Source: Saccharophagus degradans 2-40
GTDB lineage: Bacteria; Pseudomonadota; Gammaproteobacteria; Pseudomonadales; Cellvibrionaceae
DNA: 64,000 nt
Assembly: GCF_000013665.1 (NCBI RefSeq)
Contig: NC_007912.1
Span: forward strand, 1 to 64,000
Direction of reading: 5' to 3'
Positions within the stretch are counted from its first letter, which is position 1, and the number at the start of each line of letters is the position of its first letter. This document shows positions 40,360 through 49,404 of this stretch, piece by piece. The notes beneath the pieces are model-generated. The model did no database searches, had not been told where the DNA came from, and saw only the letters and a list, made by a program, of their open reading frames with translations. The translations under genes and the position numbers were made by a program.

Positions 40360-41739
40360 TCAACAAGCGTCCACATTGCTAGAGGTAGCAAACCAACTAT
40401 TGCGCACAGTGCAGCGATAATATTCGTAGCCTAGGCTAATGCTGCGAGCAATATGAAATACCACAAATGCTATCCACAGGCCGTGATTGGCAAGCGGTTG
40501 CAGTAGCCACCAGCTGGGTAAAAATACCAGCAATACGGCTGCAAGCATCCAATTGCGCAGCGCGCGCGTTTTTCCCGCACCAATAAAAATACCGTCAAAC
40601 AAATAGCACCACACGGCCACGATGGGCATTATGCATAGCCAAATATAATACTGGGCCACTGCCTGTTTTACTTCGTGGATGTCTGTCATAAGCCAAATAA
40701 AAAACGGCTGACCAAACCAAAACACAACGGCCATAAATACCGCAATAAACCCTGCTGTACTGCAAGCGGCAATGCTAGTGTTGTGCAGTTTGTGTAGGTT
40801 TTTGGCGCCTATGGCATTGGCGGCAAGGGTTTCTGCTGCGTGGGCGTAGCCATCTAGGGCGTAGGTGCTTAAAAACATAAGCTGAATAAGAATGGCGTTG
40901 GCGGCGAGCGTGGTTTGCCCTAGGTCGCCACCTTGTGCGGTAAAAAAGTTAAACACAAACAGCAGTATGGCAGTGCGAATAAATAAATCGCGGTTTATAC
41001 CCATAAGCTTGCGCCAATTGCCTTGCCGCAGCGCGCTTAGCCACCGCCAATTTGGGGCGCGCTTAAATAGCTGTATTTGCTTGGCGCTGTAGTAAAAACA
41101 AAACAGGGCAATTACAAAGCCTAAGTAATCTGCGCATACCGAGGCCGCAGCGGCACCTTGGCTACCCCAGTTAAATTTAAGAATAAACACGTAATCTAAG
41201 GCTATATTTATTGTGTTTATCGCCACAGTAATAATTAACGTGTAAACCGGTTTTTGTAAGCCAAGTAGCCAACCGCTAAGCACATAGGTACCCAGCACCG
41301 CTGGGGCGGCGTAAATACGTATAGAGGCATATTGTGCCGCTAGCTCGGCCACTTGCGGGTCGGCGGCTACCCAGCTAATTGCGAGGGGCAAGGTAAAAGG
41401 GTGGGTAATAATAAGTAGTGCTGCTAGGCCAAATGCTAACGCCGCACTTTGCGCGAGCTGATCAAAAGCGGTAGTGGGGTTGTTTGCTCCCAGCGCTTGG
41501 CCCACCACCGAGGTGGTCCCCATACGCAAAAAGGCCATCATCCAAAACATAAAGGCAAATATGTTGGCGCCAACCGCAACTGCACCTACAAACGCTGCAT
41601 CGTCCAAGTGGCCCAGCATGGCTGTATCCGCTAAACCCATCAAAGGTACGGAAATATTGGCCAAAATCATAGGCCCAGCTAGGGCAAAGGTTTGCTTGTG
41701 GGGCAGCTCGAGCCAGCGAGAAGACCAATTTTTGATCAT
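40360..41739 (-). CDS. MATE family efflux transporter (DinF-like)
   Basis: The 459-residue protein has about 12 membrane segments and MATE/DinF hallmarks: GPMILANISVPLMGLADTAMLGHL near the start and LRMGTTSVVGQALGA near 75, with a related repeat in the second half. MATE proteins export drugs or metabolites using H+ or Na+ gradients. The frame extends upstream to 41910, but ATG 41739, with AAAGAG before it, gives the normal MATE N-terminus. Substrate unknown. Confidence 0.88.
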   Translation of the reverse strand: MIKNWSSRWLELPHKQTFALAGPMILANISVPLMGLADTAMLGHLDDAAFVGAVAVGANIFAFMFWMMAFLRMGTTSVVGQALGANNPTTAFDQLAQSAALAFGLAALLIITHPFTLPLAISWVAADPQVAELAAQYASIRIYAAPAVLGTYVLSGWLLGLQKPVYTLIITVAINTINIALDYVFILKFNWGSQGAAAASVCADYLGFVIALFCFYYSAKQIQLFKRAPNWRWLSALRQGNWRKLMGINRDLFIRTAILLFVFNFFTAQGGDLGQTTLAANAILIQLMFLSTYALDGYAHAAETLAANAIGAKNLHKLHNTSIAACSTAGFIAVFMAVVFWFGQPFFIWLMTDIHEVKQAVAQYYIWLCIMPIVAVWCYLFDGIFIGAGKTRALRNWMLAAVLLVFLPSWWLLQPLANHGLWIAFVVFHIARSISLGYEYYRCTVRNSWFATSSNVDAC

Positions 41740-41876
41740 TAATTGTACTCTTTGGGTGTCGGCATCGCATTCTACGCGAGGACCATAGCGATATTCATTG
41801 GGTTTTTTATTAAAAAAGGATCTAGTATTGGATACGGTACTTACTTTATTGCCTAAGGTGCCGTTATAATCGGGCG

Positions 41877-41975
41877 GTGCGGTTAAATGTCGCACACTTC
41901 GAGGGTGCATTCTGCCATCCCGGCTGTCTCTCGAATATATTGGCGGGTACTGAATAGGCTTGCGCCTATTTTTTT
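41877..41975 (+). ncRNA. Candidate ~100-nt sRNA or coxB leader attenuator
   Basis: A TATAAT -10 hexamer at 41865-41870 would start a transcript near 41877. A stem (AATAGGC, TTGC, GCCTATT) with a T-run at 41953-41975 would end it. Inside, GTGCG/CGCAC can pair. There is no good -35 box and no recognised RNA family. It may be a stand-alone sRNA or a premature-termination leader of the cox operon. Confidence 0.3.
41953..41975 (+). terminator. Rho-independent terminator upstream of coxB
   Basis: AATAGGC and GCCTATT form a 7-bp stem with a TTGC loop followed by TTTTTG on + only. No annotated + strand gene ends here, so it terminates an unannotated transcript or attenuates cox transcription. Confidence 0.65.
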
Positions 41976-42042
41976 GTGCGCCAAAGCTCGATGAATAAAA
42001 ATTAATAATAACCAGTCAATTCATTAATATGGAGATGGGGCG

Positions 42043-43179
42043 ATGTTAAGTATTAACAAGCGGTCGCTCGCTCTGTTGTTCTCTGGGGTATCTCTAACGT
42101 TGCTATCAGCGTTAGCGGGGGCCGGCGAATGGCAGCTCAATATGACCGAGGGTGTCACTTCTATCAGTAAAGAAGTGTATGGCCTACACATGCTGATCTT
42201 TTACATTTGCTGCGCTATTGGCGTACTTGTATTTGGTGCAATGTTTATCAGTATGTATTTGCACAGAAAATCGAGGGGCGCTGAGGCATCCCACTTCCAT
42301 GAGAGTGTCAAACTCGAGCTTTTATGGACAATAGTTCCCGCCTTAATTCTTATTGGTATGGCGTTTCCAGCCACCAAAACTCTCACCAAAATCTACGATA
42401 CCGACAACGCCGACCTAGATATCCTTGTTACGGGTTATCAATGGAAGTGGAAATACGAGTATATAGGTCAAGATGTGAGTTTCTTCGCCAACTTAAGTGA
42501 TGCCTCTAAGGCAGAAATCTTTAACGGTGAAGCAAAATCTGAACACTACCTGCTAGATACCGACAAGGTATTGATGATTCCTACCGGCAAAAAAGTACGC
42601 TTTTTGGTGACCTCTGCCGATGTAATCCACAGCTGGTGGGTAGCCGATCTAGCCGTTAAGCGCGATGCAATTCCCGGCTATATCAACGAATCATGGACGC
42701 GAGTAGACGAACCCGGTTTATTCCGCGGTCAGTGTGCTGAGCTGTGCGGTAAAGATCACGGCTTTATGCCTATTGTGGTTAAAGCTGTTACCCCAGAAGA
42801 GTTCGACGCTTGGCTAGCTCAAAAACGCGAAGAAGCGGCGGCCATTGCCGAAGCGGCTAAGCAAACTCTTAGCTTCGATGAGCTATATGCTCAGGGCGAG
42901 GCGGTTTACAACAGCCAGTGTTCTGCTTGTCACCAACCAGATGGTAAAGGTATAGCGGGTACATTCCCTGCTATTGCGGGCAGCCCGCTAGCCATGGGTG
43001 ATGTTGTGGGCCACTTAGATCGCGTTATTAACGGCGGTCAGGGTATGCCACCGTTTGGCGAACAGCTAACACCTGTTGAAGCGGCAGCAGTTATTACCTT
43101 TCAGCGAAACGCGTTTGGCAACAATATGGGCGATCAAGTCCAGCCAATCGACGTTGTGAACTTTAAGCAAGGCCAATAG
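42043..43179 (+). CDS. coxB: Cytochrome c oxidase subunit II with fused cytochrome c domain
   Basis: Subunit II takes electrons from cytochrome c through the binuclear CuA site. The 378-residue protein has a signal peptide (1-26), two membrane helices (about 45-70 and 90-110), and a cupredoxin domain with CuA ligands His196, Cys231, Glu233, Cys235 and His239. A C-terminal heme c domain follows, with CSACH at 293-297. The fused heme c makes this a caa3-type subunit, with electron entry built in. It heads the oxidase cluster. Confidence 0.97.
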   Translation: MLSINKRSLALLFSGVSLTLLSALAGAGEWQLNMTEGVTSISKEVYGLHMLIFYICCAIGVLVFGAMFISMYLHRKSRGAEASHFHESVKLELLWTIVPALILIGMAFPATKTLTKIYDTDNADLDILVTGYQWKWKYEYIGQDVSFFANLSDASKAEIFNGEAKSEHYLLDTDKVLMIPTGKKVRFLVTSADVIHSWWVADLAVKRDAIPGYINESWTRVDEPGLFRGQCAELCGKDHGFMPIVVKAVTPEEFDAWLAQKREEAAAIAEAAKQTLSFDELYAQGEAVYNSQCSACHQPDGKGIAGTFPAIAGSPLAMGDVVGHLDRVINGGQGMPPFGEQLTPVEAAAVITFQRNAFGNNMGDQVQPIDVVNFKQGQ

Positions 43180-43192
43180 GGGGAAACACACT

Positions 43193-44743
43193 ATGGCACA
43201 TGGTCCTGCGAAAGGTCTGAGTCGTTGGTTTTTTACAACCAACCATAAAGATATCGGTAGCATGTATTTGTGGTTCAGTTTCGCCATGTTCTTTCTTGGC
43301 GGTATTTTCGCGTTAGTTATTCGTGCGGAACTGTTCCAACCCGGCCTACAAATTGTAGAGCCAAACTTCTTTAACCAAATGACCACCATGCACGGCTTGG
43401 TGATGGTGTTTGGTGCGGTAATGCCCGCGTTTGTGGGCTTGGCCAACTGGATGATACCAATGATGATTGGTGCACCCGATATGGCCCTGCCGCGTATGAA
43501 CAACTGGAGCTTCTGGATTCTTCCATTTGCGTTCGCCCTGTTGGCGTCCACGTTGTTTATGGCTGGCGGCGCGCCCAACTTCGGTTGGACATTCTACGCA
43601 CCGCTTTCTACTACCTATGCCCCAGCGTCGGTGACGTTCTTTATCTTCGCCGTACACATTATGGGTGCAAGCTCTATCATGGGTTCCATCAACATCATCG
43701 CCACTATTCTTAACATGCGTGCCCCAGGCATGACGTTAATGAAAATGCCGCTGTTTGTATGGACATGGTTAATTACCGCTTACTTGCTTATTGCAGTAAT
43801 GCCCGTATTGGCAGGCGTAGTAACCATGATGCTTATGGATATCCACTTCGGTACCAGCTTCTTTGATGCAGCCGGTGGTGGTGACCCCGTATTATTCCAG
43901 CACGTGTTCTGGTTCTTCGGGCATCCAGAGGTTTACATCATGATTCTGCCAGCGTTTGGTGTGGTTTCGGCCATTATCCCAACGTTTGCGCGCAAGCCGC
44001 TGTTTGGTTATTCATCCATGGTGTACGCCACCGCATCCATTGCTTTCTTAAGTTTTATTGTATGGGCGCACCACATGTTTACCGTAGGTATACCGCTGTT
44101 GGGTGAGTTGGTGTTTATGTATGCCACCATGCTTATTGCAGTCCCTACAGGTGTGAAGGTGTTCAACTGGGTGACCACAATGTGGAAAGGCTCCATGACC
44201 TTTGAAACCCCCATGTTGTTCTCTATTGCCTTCGTAATATTGTTCACCATTGGCGGCTTTTCTGGCTTGATGCTGGCAATTGCACCGGTGGATTTCCAAT
44301 ATCACGATACCTACTTTGTTGTTGCTCACTTCCACTACGTACTCGTACCCGGCGCGATATTCTCTATTACCGCAGCTGTTTACTACTGGTTGCCTAAGTG
44401 GTGCGGCAAAATGTACGACGAGACAATGGGTAAAGCGCATTTCTGGTTGGCATTTATTGGCTTGAACGTAACGTTCTTCCCAATGCACTTCTCGGGCTTG
44501 GCAGGCATGCCGCGTCGTATTCCAGACTACAACCCACTGTGGGCAGACTGGAACATGATCTCTTCTATTGGTGCATTCCTATTTGGTGCGGCACAGGTAT
44601 TGTTCCTGTACATCATCATTCGCACCATTATTAGCGGCAAAAAAGCGACCGACCGCGTATGGGAAGGTTCGCATGGTTTGGAATGGACAGTGCCATCACC
44701 TGCGCCATACCACACTTTTAGCACGCCGCCAGAAGTGAAGTAA
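43193..44743 (+). CDS. coxA: Cytochrome c oxidase subunit I
   Basis: Subunit I is the catalytic core holding heme a, heme a3 and CuB, and it reduces oxygen while pumping protons. The 516-residue protein has about 12 membrane helices. Visible motifs are TTNHKDIGSMY at the start, FWFFGHPEVYIMILPAFG with the CuB His and the cross-linked Tyr, the paired-His segment WAHHMFTVG, and FHYVLVPGAIFS with the heme-ligand His nearby. GGGGGA precedes the ATG, 13 bases after coxB. Confidence 0.98.
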   Translation: MAHGPAKGLSRWFFTTNHKDIGSMYLWFSFAMFFLGGIFALVIRAELFQPGLQIVEPNFFNQMTTMHGLVMVFGAVMPAFVGLANWMIPMMIGAPDMALPRMNNWSFWILPFAFALLASTLFMAGGAPNFGWTFYAPLSTTYAPASVTFFIFAVHIMGASSIMGSINIIATILNMRAPGMTLMKMPLFVWTWLITAYLLIAVMPVLAGVVTMMLMDIHFGTSFFDAAGGGDPVLFQHVFWFFGHPEVYIMILPAFGVVSAIIPTFARKPLFGYSSMVYATASIAFLSFIVWAHHMFTVGIPLLGELVFMYATMLIAVPTGVKVFNWVTTMWKGSMTFETPMLFSIAFVILFTIGGFSGLMLAIAPVDFQYHDTYFVVAHFHYVLVPGAIFSITAAVYYWLPKWCGKMYDETMGKAHFWLAFIGLNVTFFPMHFSGLAGMPRRIPDYNPLWADWNMISSIGAFLFGAAQVLFLYIIIRTIISGKKATDRVWEGSHGLEWTVPSPAPYHTFSTPPEVK

Positions 44744-44800
44744 TTGTAGTCGCAGTAAGCTAAGTAATCGTTTCAGCTAAGTGTAAAGTGGTAGAAGCAG

Positions 44801-45424
44801 ATGTCACAAAGCGAAGATAAAAAGGCAGTCACACTCACCAGTTTTAAACTGGTTATCTTCGCTATTGCTATGTTTGCATTTTGTATGTGGGTATTACCCC
44901 CGCTTTACACATTGTTTTGTGAAGTGACTGGACTAAACGGTAAAACTAAAGGCCAGTATCAAGTGACAGAGGTGCAAGTCGATACCAGTCGTTTGGTTAA
45001 GGTGCAGTTTGTGGCCACTAAAAACGAAAACATGCCGTGGGCGTTTGCGCCGGCAGAGCGTATTTTAGAGGTACACCCAGGGCAAGCGGTTACTACGCAT
45101 TTTGTAGCTAGCAACCCCACGGAAAACATCATGGTCGGGCAGGCTGTGCCAAGCATGGTGCCACACAACGCTACCGACTTTTTTCACAAAACAGAGTGTT
45201 TTTGTTTTAACCAACAAGCGTTGGCGGCCGGCGAAACGGCTGAATTGGGCCTACAGTTTATAGTGGACCAGGAAATTCCTAAGGGTGTGAACACAATAAT
45301 ACTGTCGTACACACTTTTTGATGTAACGGAAAATTCGAAAGATATTGTTGAGCAAAAACGGCAGGAGCTAACCACTGCAACGCAAGCTGCAGCAGAGCTA
45401 ATAACGAATAACATAAAACTCTAA
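44801..45424 (+). CDS. ctaG: Cytochrome c oxidase copper chaperone CtaG (Cox11)
   Basis: CtaG/Cox11 delivers copper to the CuB site of subunit I. The 207-residue protein has one N-terminal membrane anchor (about 15-38) and a periplasmic immunoglobulin-like domain with the copper-binding TECFCFNQQALA motif near residues 129-140. Its place between coxA and cox3 is conserved in Pseudomonas and alphaproteobacteria. Confidence 0.95.
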   Translation: MSQSEDKKAVTLTSFKLVIFAIAMFAFCMWVLPPLYTLFCEVTGLNGKTKGQYQVTEVQVDTSRLVKVQFVATKNENMPWAFAPAERILEVHPGQAVTTHFVASNPTENIMVGQAVPSMVPHNATDFFHKTECFCFNQQALAAGETAELGLQFIVDQEIPKGVNTIILSYTLFDVTENSKDIVEQKRQELTTATQAAAELITNNIKL

Positions 45425-45454
45425 CCGCAAAGACAGCATTAGCGGGGTAAAATT

Positions 45455-46369
45455 ATGGAACAGCAACAACACGAAAATTACTACGTACCCGAGCAAAGTA
45501 AACTTCCCTTGTTTGCTTCAATCGGCTTGTTCGTAACCGTATTCGGTTTGGGCAATTGGTTAAATGATATGACTGCAGGTAAAAGCGGCAGCGGCGCCAC
45601 CATTTTTGGCGTGGGTTTGTTGTTTTTCTGCTTTATTCTTTTTCGCTGGTTTTCTATTGTTATAGACGAAAACCGTCGCGGTATGAATAGCGCACAGCTT
45701 AAGCGATCCTACGTTTGGGGTATGGGCTGGTTTATATTCAGTGAAGTAATGTTCTTCTCTGCCTTTTTCGGTGCGCTTTGGTATATACGCAACTTGGCGT
45801 TACCTTGGTTATCGGAAGGGCCTACAGCAGAATTGTTGTGGAACGACTTCCAAGCCCAATGGCCACTTATGCAAACACCTAGCGATGTTGCAGAGCTAGG
45901 TAAAGTGTCTGGCCCAGGCGAGAACATGGCTTTCCCAGGCTTTGGCGCAATGTTTGGCTGGTTGCCCTTGTGGAACACCATTATCCTTCTCAGTTCTTCG
46001 GTAACGGTGCATTTTGCTCATACGGGCCTAAAGAAAGATAACAAAAAGCAATTCAACTGGTGGTTAGGTATTACTGTATTGCTTGGCATTATCTTCCTTT
46101 GCCTACAGGTTGCAGAGTATTCACACGCCTACCATGTAAACCTAACGCTAGATGCAGGCGTATACGGCAATACCTTCTTTATGCTTACCGGCTTCCACGG
46201 TTTACACGTAACAATGGGTACCTTTATGTTGTTAGTGCAGTGGTTGCGTTCGGTAACTAAAGGCCACTTTAGCCATAACGACTGTTTTGGTTTCGAGGCC
46301 TCTAGCTGGTACTGGCACTTTGTTGATGTAGTGTGGGTAGGGTTGTTTATTTTTGTTTATATCATGTAA
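45455..46369 (+). CDS. coxC: Cytochrome c oxidase subunit III
   Basis: Subunit III supports proton-pumping stability of the aa3-type oxidase. The 304-residue protein has seven membrane segments and the family signatures SEVMFFSAFFGALWY, TGFHGLHVTMG and the C-terminal SWYWHFVDVVWVGLFIFVY. It is 30 bases after ctaG. It is longer than minimal bacterial forms through an insert around residues 115-150. Confidence 0.96.
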   Translation: MEQQQHENYYVPEQSKLPLFASIGLFVTVFGLGNWLNDMTAGKSGSGATIFGVGLLFFCFILFRWFSIVIDENRRGMNSAQLKRSYVWGMGWFIFSEVMFFSAFFGALWYIRNLALPWLSEGPTAELLWNDFQAQWPLMQTPSDVAELGKVSGPGENMAFPGFGAMFGWLPLWNTIILLSSSVTVHFAHTGLKKDNKKQFNWWLGITVLLGIIFLCLQVAEYSHAYHVNLTLDAGVYGNTFFMLTGFHGLHVTMGTFMLLVQWLRSVTKGHFSHNDCFGFEASSWYWHFVDVVWVGLFIFVYIM

Positions 46370-46373
46370 TAGG

Positions 46374-46622
46374 CTAGTTTGATTCCTGTGGGGTTATGCG
46401 TTCGGCGTAATCCCACGGTGCCTTACTTTGAAGTTTTCCGCTGTAAAAGCCAAATGCAATAGTAGCCAATAACGCTACAGCAATGGTTACCCTTACGCCC
46501 AGCGCGTAAAGTGTTCGTTTAGAGCTTGGCTCATCAAAATCTTTACGTAAAAATGTAAAGCTCGTAAATAAGCTTGCCACCATGGCAACAAATAGCGCAC
46601 CAATAATAAATTTTATAATCAT
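46374..46622 (-). CDS. DUF2909 twin-helix membrane protein
   Basis: This 82-residue protein has two membrane segments (about 4-24 and 45-65) separated by a charged loop, the DUF2909 layout. It lies on the opposite strand inside the cox cluster, four bases after coxC. Pseudomonas has a homologue between its cox3 and SURF1 genes, which supports it as a real gene and possibly an oxidase assembly factor. Function unproven. Confidence 0.8.
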   Translation of the reverse strand: MIIKFIIGALFVAMVASLFTSFTFLRKDFDEPSSKRTLYALGVRVTIAVALLATIAFGFYSGKLQSKAPWDYAERITPQESN

Positions 46623-46650
46623 AGTGTTTTACCAAAAGATGTAACGATGT

Positions 46651-47418
46651 ATGAACACAGCTCGCTTTCGCTTTCACCTAAATTGGAAAATTACACTTTT
46701 TACAGCTGTGCTCTTTCCGTTTTTAGTGTACTTAGGTGTATGGCAATTGGGCCGTGCCGAGCAAAAGCAAACCATACTGCAAGAATGGCAGCAACAGCAA
46801 GCAAAGCCGCCAGTAGAATTTTCCCCCACATTAAATTCCAACGACCAGTTTCGCCGCGTATGGCTTAACGGTACTATTAACCAAGACAAATACTGGCTAA
46901 TAGAAAATAAAACCATGTACGGCCGCCTGGGGGCCCATGTTGTGGTAGCGGTTAATGTTAACAGCGGTGCAACAGATAAAAAAAACACTACCATAGTGCC
47001 CGTTAATTTGGGCTGGGTAGAGCTGCCACCTTTGCGCGAAGTGTTTCCAGATATTACATTGCCAACAGGGCAAATTCGTATAACCGGTATGCTGGCCGCG
47101 GCAACGCATTCGCCGCTTATAAACGAAGCGGAAAACACCCAGCTAAGATGGCCGCACAAAATGTTAGAAATAGATTTAACACAAATGCAGCAACAGTTTG
47201 GCCAACCCTTGTATCCATTGGTGTTACAAGTCGAACCAGATTCGGCTGCAGCTTTTGATGTAGATTGGCAAGCTGTGAATATGACAAGCAGCCAGCACAA
47301 AGGGTATGCCGTTCAATGGTTTACCATGGCGGGCGTACTCTTTATATTATGGTTGTTGGCTTGCAGTAATATAGCGACGTTATTTAAGCGTGCAAATAGT
47401 GATCAAGCTGAAAACTAG
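46651..47418 (+). CDS. SURF1 family oxidase assembly protein
   Basis: SURF1 (Shy1) helps insert heme a into subunit I. The 255-residue protein has the classic two membrane helices at its ends (about 12-32 and 222-242). Between them lie YLGVWQLGRAEQK after the first helix, the WLIENKTMYGRLG segment and a VNLGWV motif. The HKGYAVQWFTMAG signature precedes the last helix. It diverges from the DUF2909 gene with 28 bases between starts. Confidence 0.93.
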   Translation: MNTARFRFHLNWKITLFTAVLFPFLVYLGVWQLGRAEQKQTILQEWQQQQAKPPVEFSPTLNSNDQFRRVWLNGTINQDKYWLIENKTMYGRLGAHVVVAVNVNSGATDKKNTTIVPVNLGWVELPPLREVFPDITLPTGQIRITGMLAAATHSPLINEAENTQLRWPHKMLEIDLTQMQQQFGQPLYPLVLQVEPDSAAAFDVDWQAVNMTSSQHKGYAVQWFTMAGVLFILWLLACSNIATLFKRANSDQAEN

Positions 47419-47518
47419 AAAAAGTTCTAAAAAAACATAAAAAACTAACGCCAAAAAAATAAACAAATACGCTAACCAAGCAAGTTAACCAAATAAGCTA
47501 ACTAAAAAAGAACGCCAC

Positions 47519-48145
47519 ATGACAACACTAGACGAAGCCCAGCAGCCCCCAGCAAAGCGCAATAACAAGCCGCTTATTGCGATACTTCTAATTAGTATTT
47601 TCCCAATACTCGCTGCCTATACGATGTTTTTTACCGGTGTGGGTGTACCCGCAGATACTAAAAACAAAGGCTACCTAATTACCCCTGCGGTGAATGTTTC
47701 AGTATTACTCGAAGGCGACAACGCTAGCGTATTAAACGATTGGCAAACGCATAAAAAATGGCGATTGCTTATTCCTGTGCAAGCGCCTTGTAATCAAGCT
47801 TGCCAAGATGACCTATACACAAGTCGTCAGGTGCATATACGTTTGGGTGAAAAAAGCACCCGAGTACAGCGAATTGCTGTTAGCTTAAATGGTGCGCAAA
47901 GCGACCAATACTTAGCAGATATTGCAAAGGACCATCCGCAACTAAAAAATATAAGTGTTGATCCAAATGATTGGAATGCTTGGTTAGCGCAAACCAACTT
48001 ACCAACGGAATTGGATGCCGAGCATTTTTATATACTGGTGGATCAAGAAGGCTACGCCATGATGTGGTACACACCGGCCATACACGGTAACGATTTACTT
48101 AAAGATTTGAAGCACGCATTAAAATTTTCAATCGATTACGAATAA
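47519..48145 (+). CDS. Membrane-anchored thioredoxin-like protein of the cox cluster
   Basis: This 208-residue protein has one N-terminal membrane anchor (about 21-43) and a periplasmic domain with APCNQACQ, a CXXXC pair near residue 92, like the copper-binding pair of Sco proteins. Most other thioredoxin-fold landmarks are weak. A homologue occupies the same slot before ctaA in Pseudomonas. It may act in copper or disulfide handling for oxidase assembly, but this is inference. Confidence 0.75.
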   Translation: MTTLDEAQQPPAKRNNKPLIAILLISIFPILAAYTMFFTGVGVPADTKNKGYLITPAVNVSVLLEGDNASVLNDWQTHKKWRLLIPVQAPCNQACQDDLYTSRQVHIRLGEKSTRVQRIAVSLNGAQSDQYLADIAKDHPQLKNISVDPNDWNAWLAQTNLPTELDAEHFYILVDQEGYAMMWYTPAIHGNDLLKDLKHALKFSIDYE

Positions 48146-48154
48146 AAGCACAGT

Positions 48155-49339
48155 ATGAAAAATAAAAAGCTCGTGTACCGTCTTTCTTGCTTGGCCTTTG
48201 CGGTTGCCGCAGTAGTGGTATTGTTGGGTGCATTTACACGCTTGGTGGATGCGGGTTTAGGCTGCCCAGATTGGCCTACGTGTTACGGCCATGTATGGGT
48301 GCCCACCAGCGAAGCCGATATTGCAAAAGCTAACGAAAACTTTAGTCATGCACCGGTAGAAACCCACAAAACCTGGCCAGAGCAAATTCACAGAATATTT
48401 GCCTCAAGCTTAGGGCTAATAATTTTGGGTATTTTCGCTGTAGCACTGGTTGGTAGAAATGAAAAAACGCCGTGGCGCTCGGTAGTATTGCTCTTAGGTG
48501 TATTGGTAGCAGGTACGGTGGGTAGAGTAATAATAGGCGATAAGCTCGACCCACTTTTACTGTTATTTGTTGCGTGTTATTTTTTAAACCTGTGCCGCCT
48601 AAATTGGATGCAACCTACAGCGAGCAACACCTCTAGCATGCCTTTTAAATTACCGGCACTGCTCGCGGGGCTGGTTATATTACAGGGCCTGTTTGGTATG
48701 TGGACGGTAACCCTCAATCTTTGGCCACAAGTTGTAACGGCGCACCTATTGGGTGGCTTCACTACTCTGGCATTCATTTGGCTGCTTATTCAGCGTTGCG
48801 GCAATTACACTTGGCAGCTTAACAGCGCGGTATTAAGTGAATTAAACACCATTAAGGTATTGGCTTTAATAGGTTTGGTTGTTGTGGCATTGCAAATAGC
48901 GCTAGGTGGTTGGACAACCTCAAACTATGCGGCGCTAGCCTGTGCGGACTTTCCCAAGTGCCATAACACTTGGTTACCCGAAACTGACTTCGCCCAAGGC
49001 TTTAATTTTTTACAGCATGTAGGGCCAAACTATTTAGGTGGCGTAATGGACAATGCCGCTCGCACGGCGATCCATTTTAGCCATAGGTTAGGCGCCCTGT
49101 TAACGTTTGTGGTTATGGCCTTATTAGCCTTTAGATTATTTCGGGTAGAGTCACCACTGGCTAAGCGATGGGCTGTAATAGTCATTTCGGGTACGCTTTT
49201 ACAAGTAGCGTTGGGCATAAGTAACGTTGTTTTTGCGCTACCACTAGCCATCGCCGTCGCCCATAACGCAGGTGGTGCAGCTTTACTGCTAATACTGGTA
49301 ACCTTGAACCACAGGTTGCGCACGGCGAAGGCCAGCTAA
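48155..49339 (+). CDS. ctaA: Heme A synthase (CtaA/Cox15)
   Basis: CtaA oxidises heme O to heme A. The 394-residue membrane protein has about eight helices and conserved features: TRLVDAGLGCPDWPTCYG near residues 28-45, the EQIHRIFAS heme-ligand segment near 76, and the second-half HFSHRLGALLTF motif near 305. It is nine bases after the thioredoxin-like gene and 65 before ctaB. Confidence 0.95.
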   Translation: MKNKKLVYRLSCLAFAVAAVVVLLGAFTRLVDAGLGCPDWPTCYGHVWVPTSEADIAKANENFSHAPVETHKTWPEQIHRIFASSLGLIILGIFAVALVGRNEKTPWRSVVLLLGVLVAGTVGRVIIGDKLDPLLLLFVACYFLNLCRLNWMQPTASNTSSMPFKLPALLAGLVILQGLFGMWTVTLNLWPQVVTAHLLGGFTTLAFIWLLIQRCGNYTWQLNSAVLSELNTIKVLALIGLVVVALQIALGGWTTSNYAALACADFPKCHNTWLPETDFAQGFNFLQHVGPNYLGGVMDNAARTAIHFSHRLGALLTFVVMALLAFRLFRVESPLAKRWAVIVISGTLLQVALGISNVVFALPLAIAVAHNAGGAALLLILVTLNHRLRTAKAS

Positions 49340-49404
49340 AAATATTGCAACGCAAACGGCGAAGAGTAAGTTGGCTGCGTTAACAAACTAAAAAGAGTGT
49401 AGTT

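Larger units (their letters stand above)
41740..42042. other. 303-base divergent gap between MATE and coxB
   Basis: This gap contains a TATAAT hexamer (41865-41870) and a + strand terminator (41953-41975) about 70 bases before coxB. Together they could define a short transcript ending before coxB. No protein gene is evident. Confidence 0.5.

Noticed and set aside
46674-47300. 208-codon minus-strand frame over the SURF1 gene
   Set aside because: It is fully antisense to a clear SURF1 gene, has no ribosome binding site and is Cys-rich shadow sequence.
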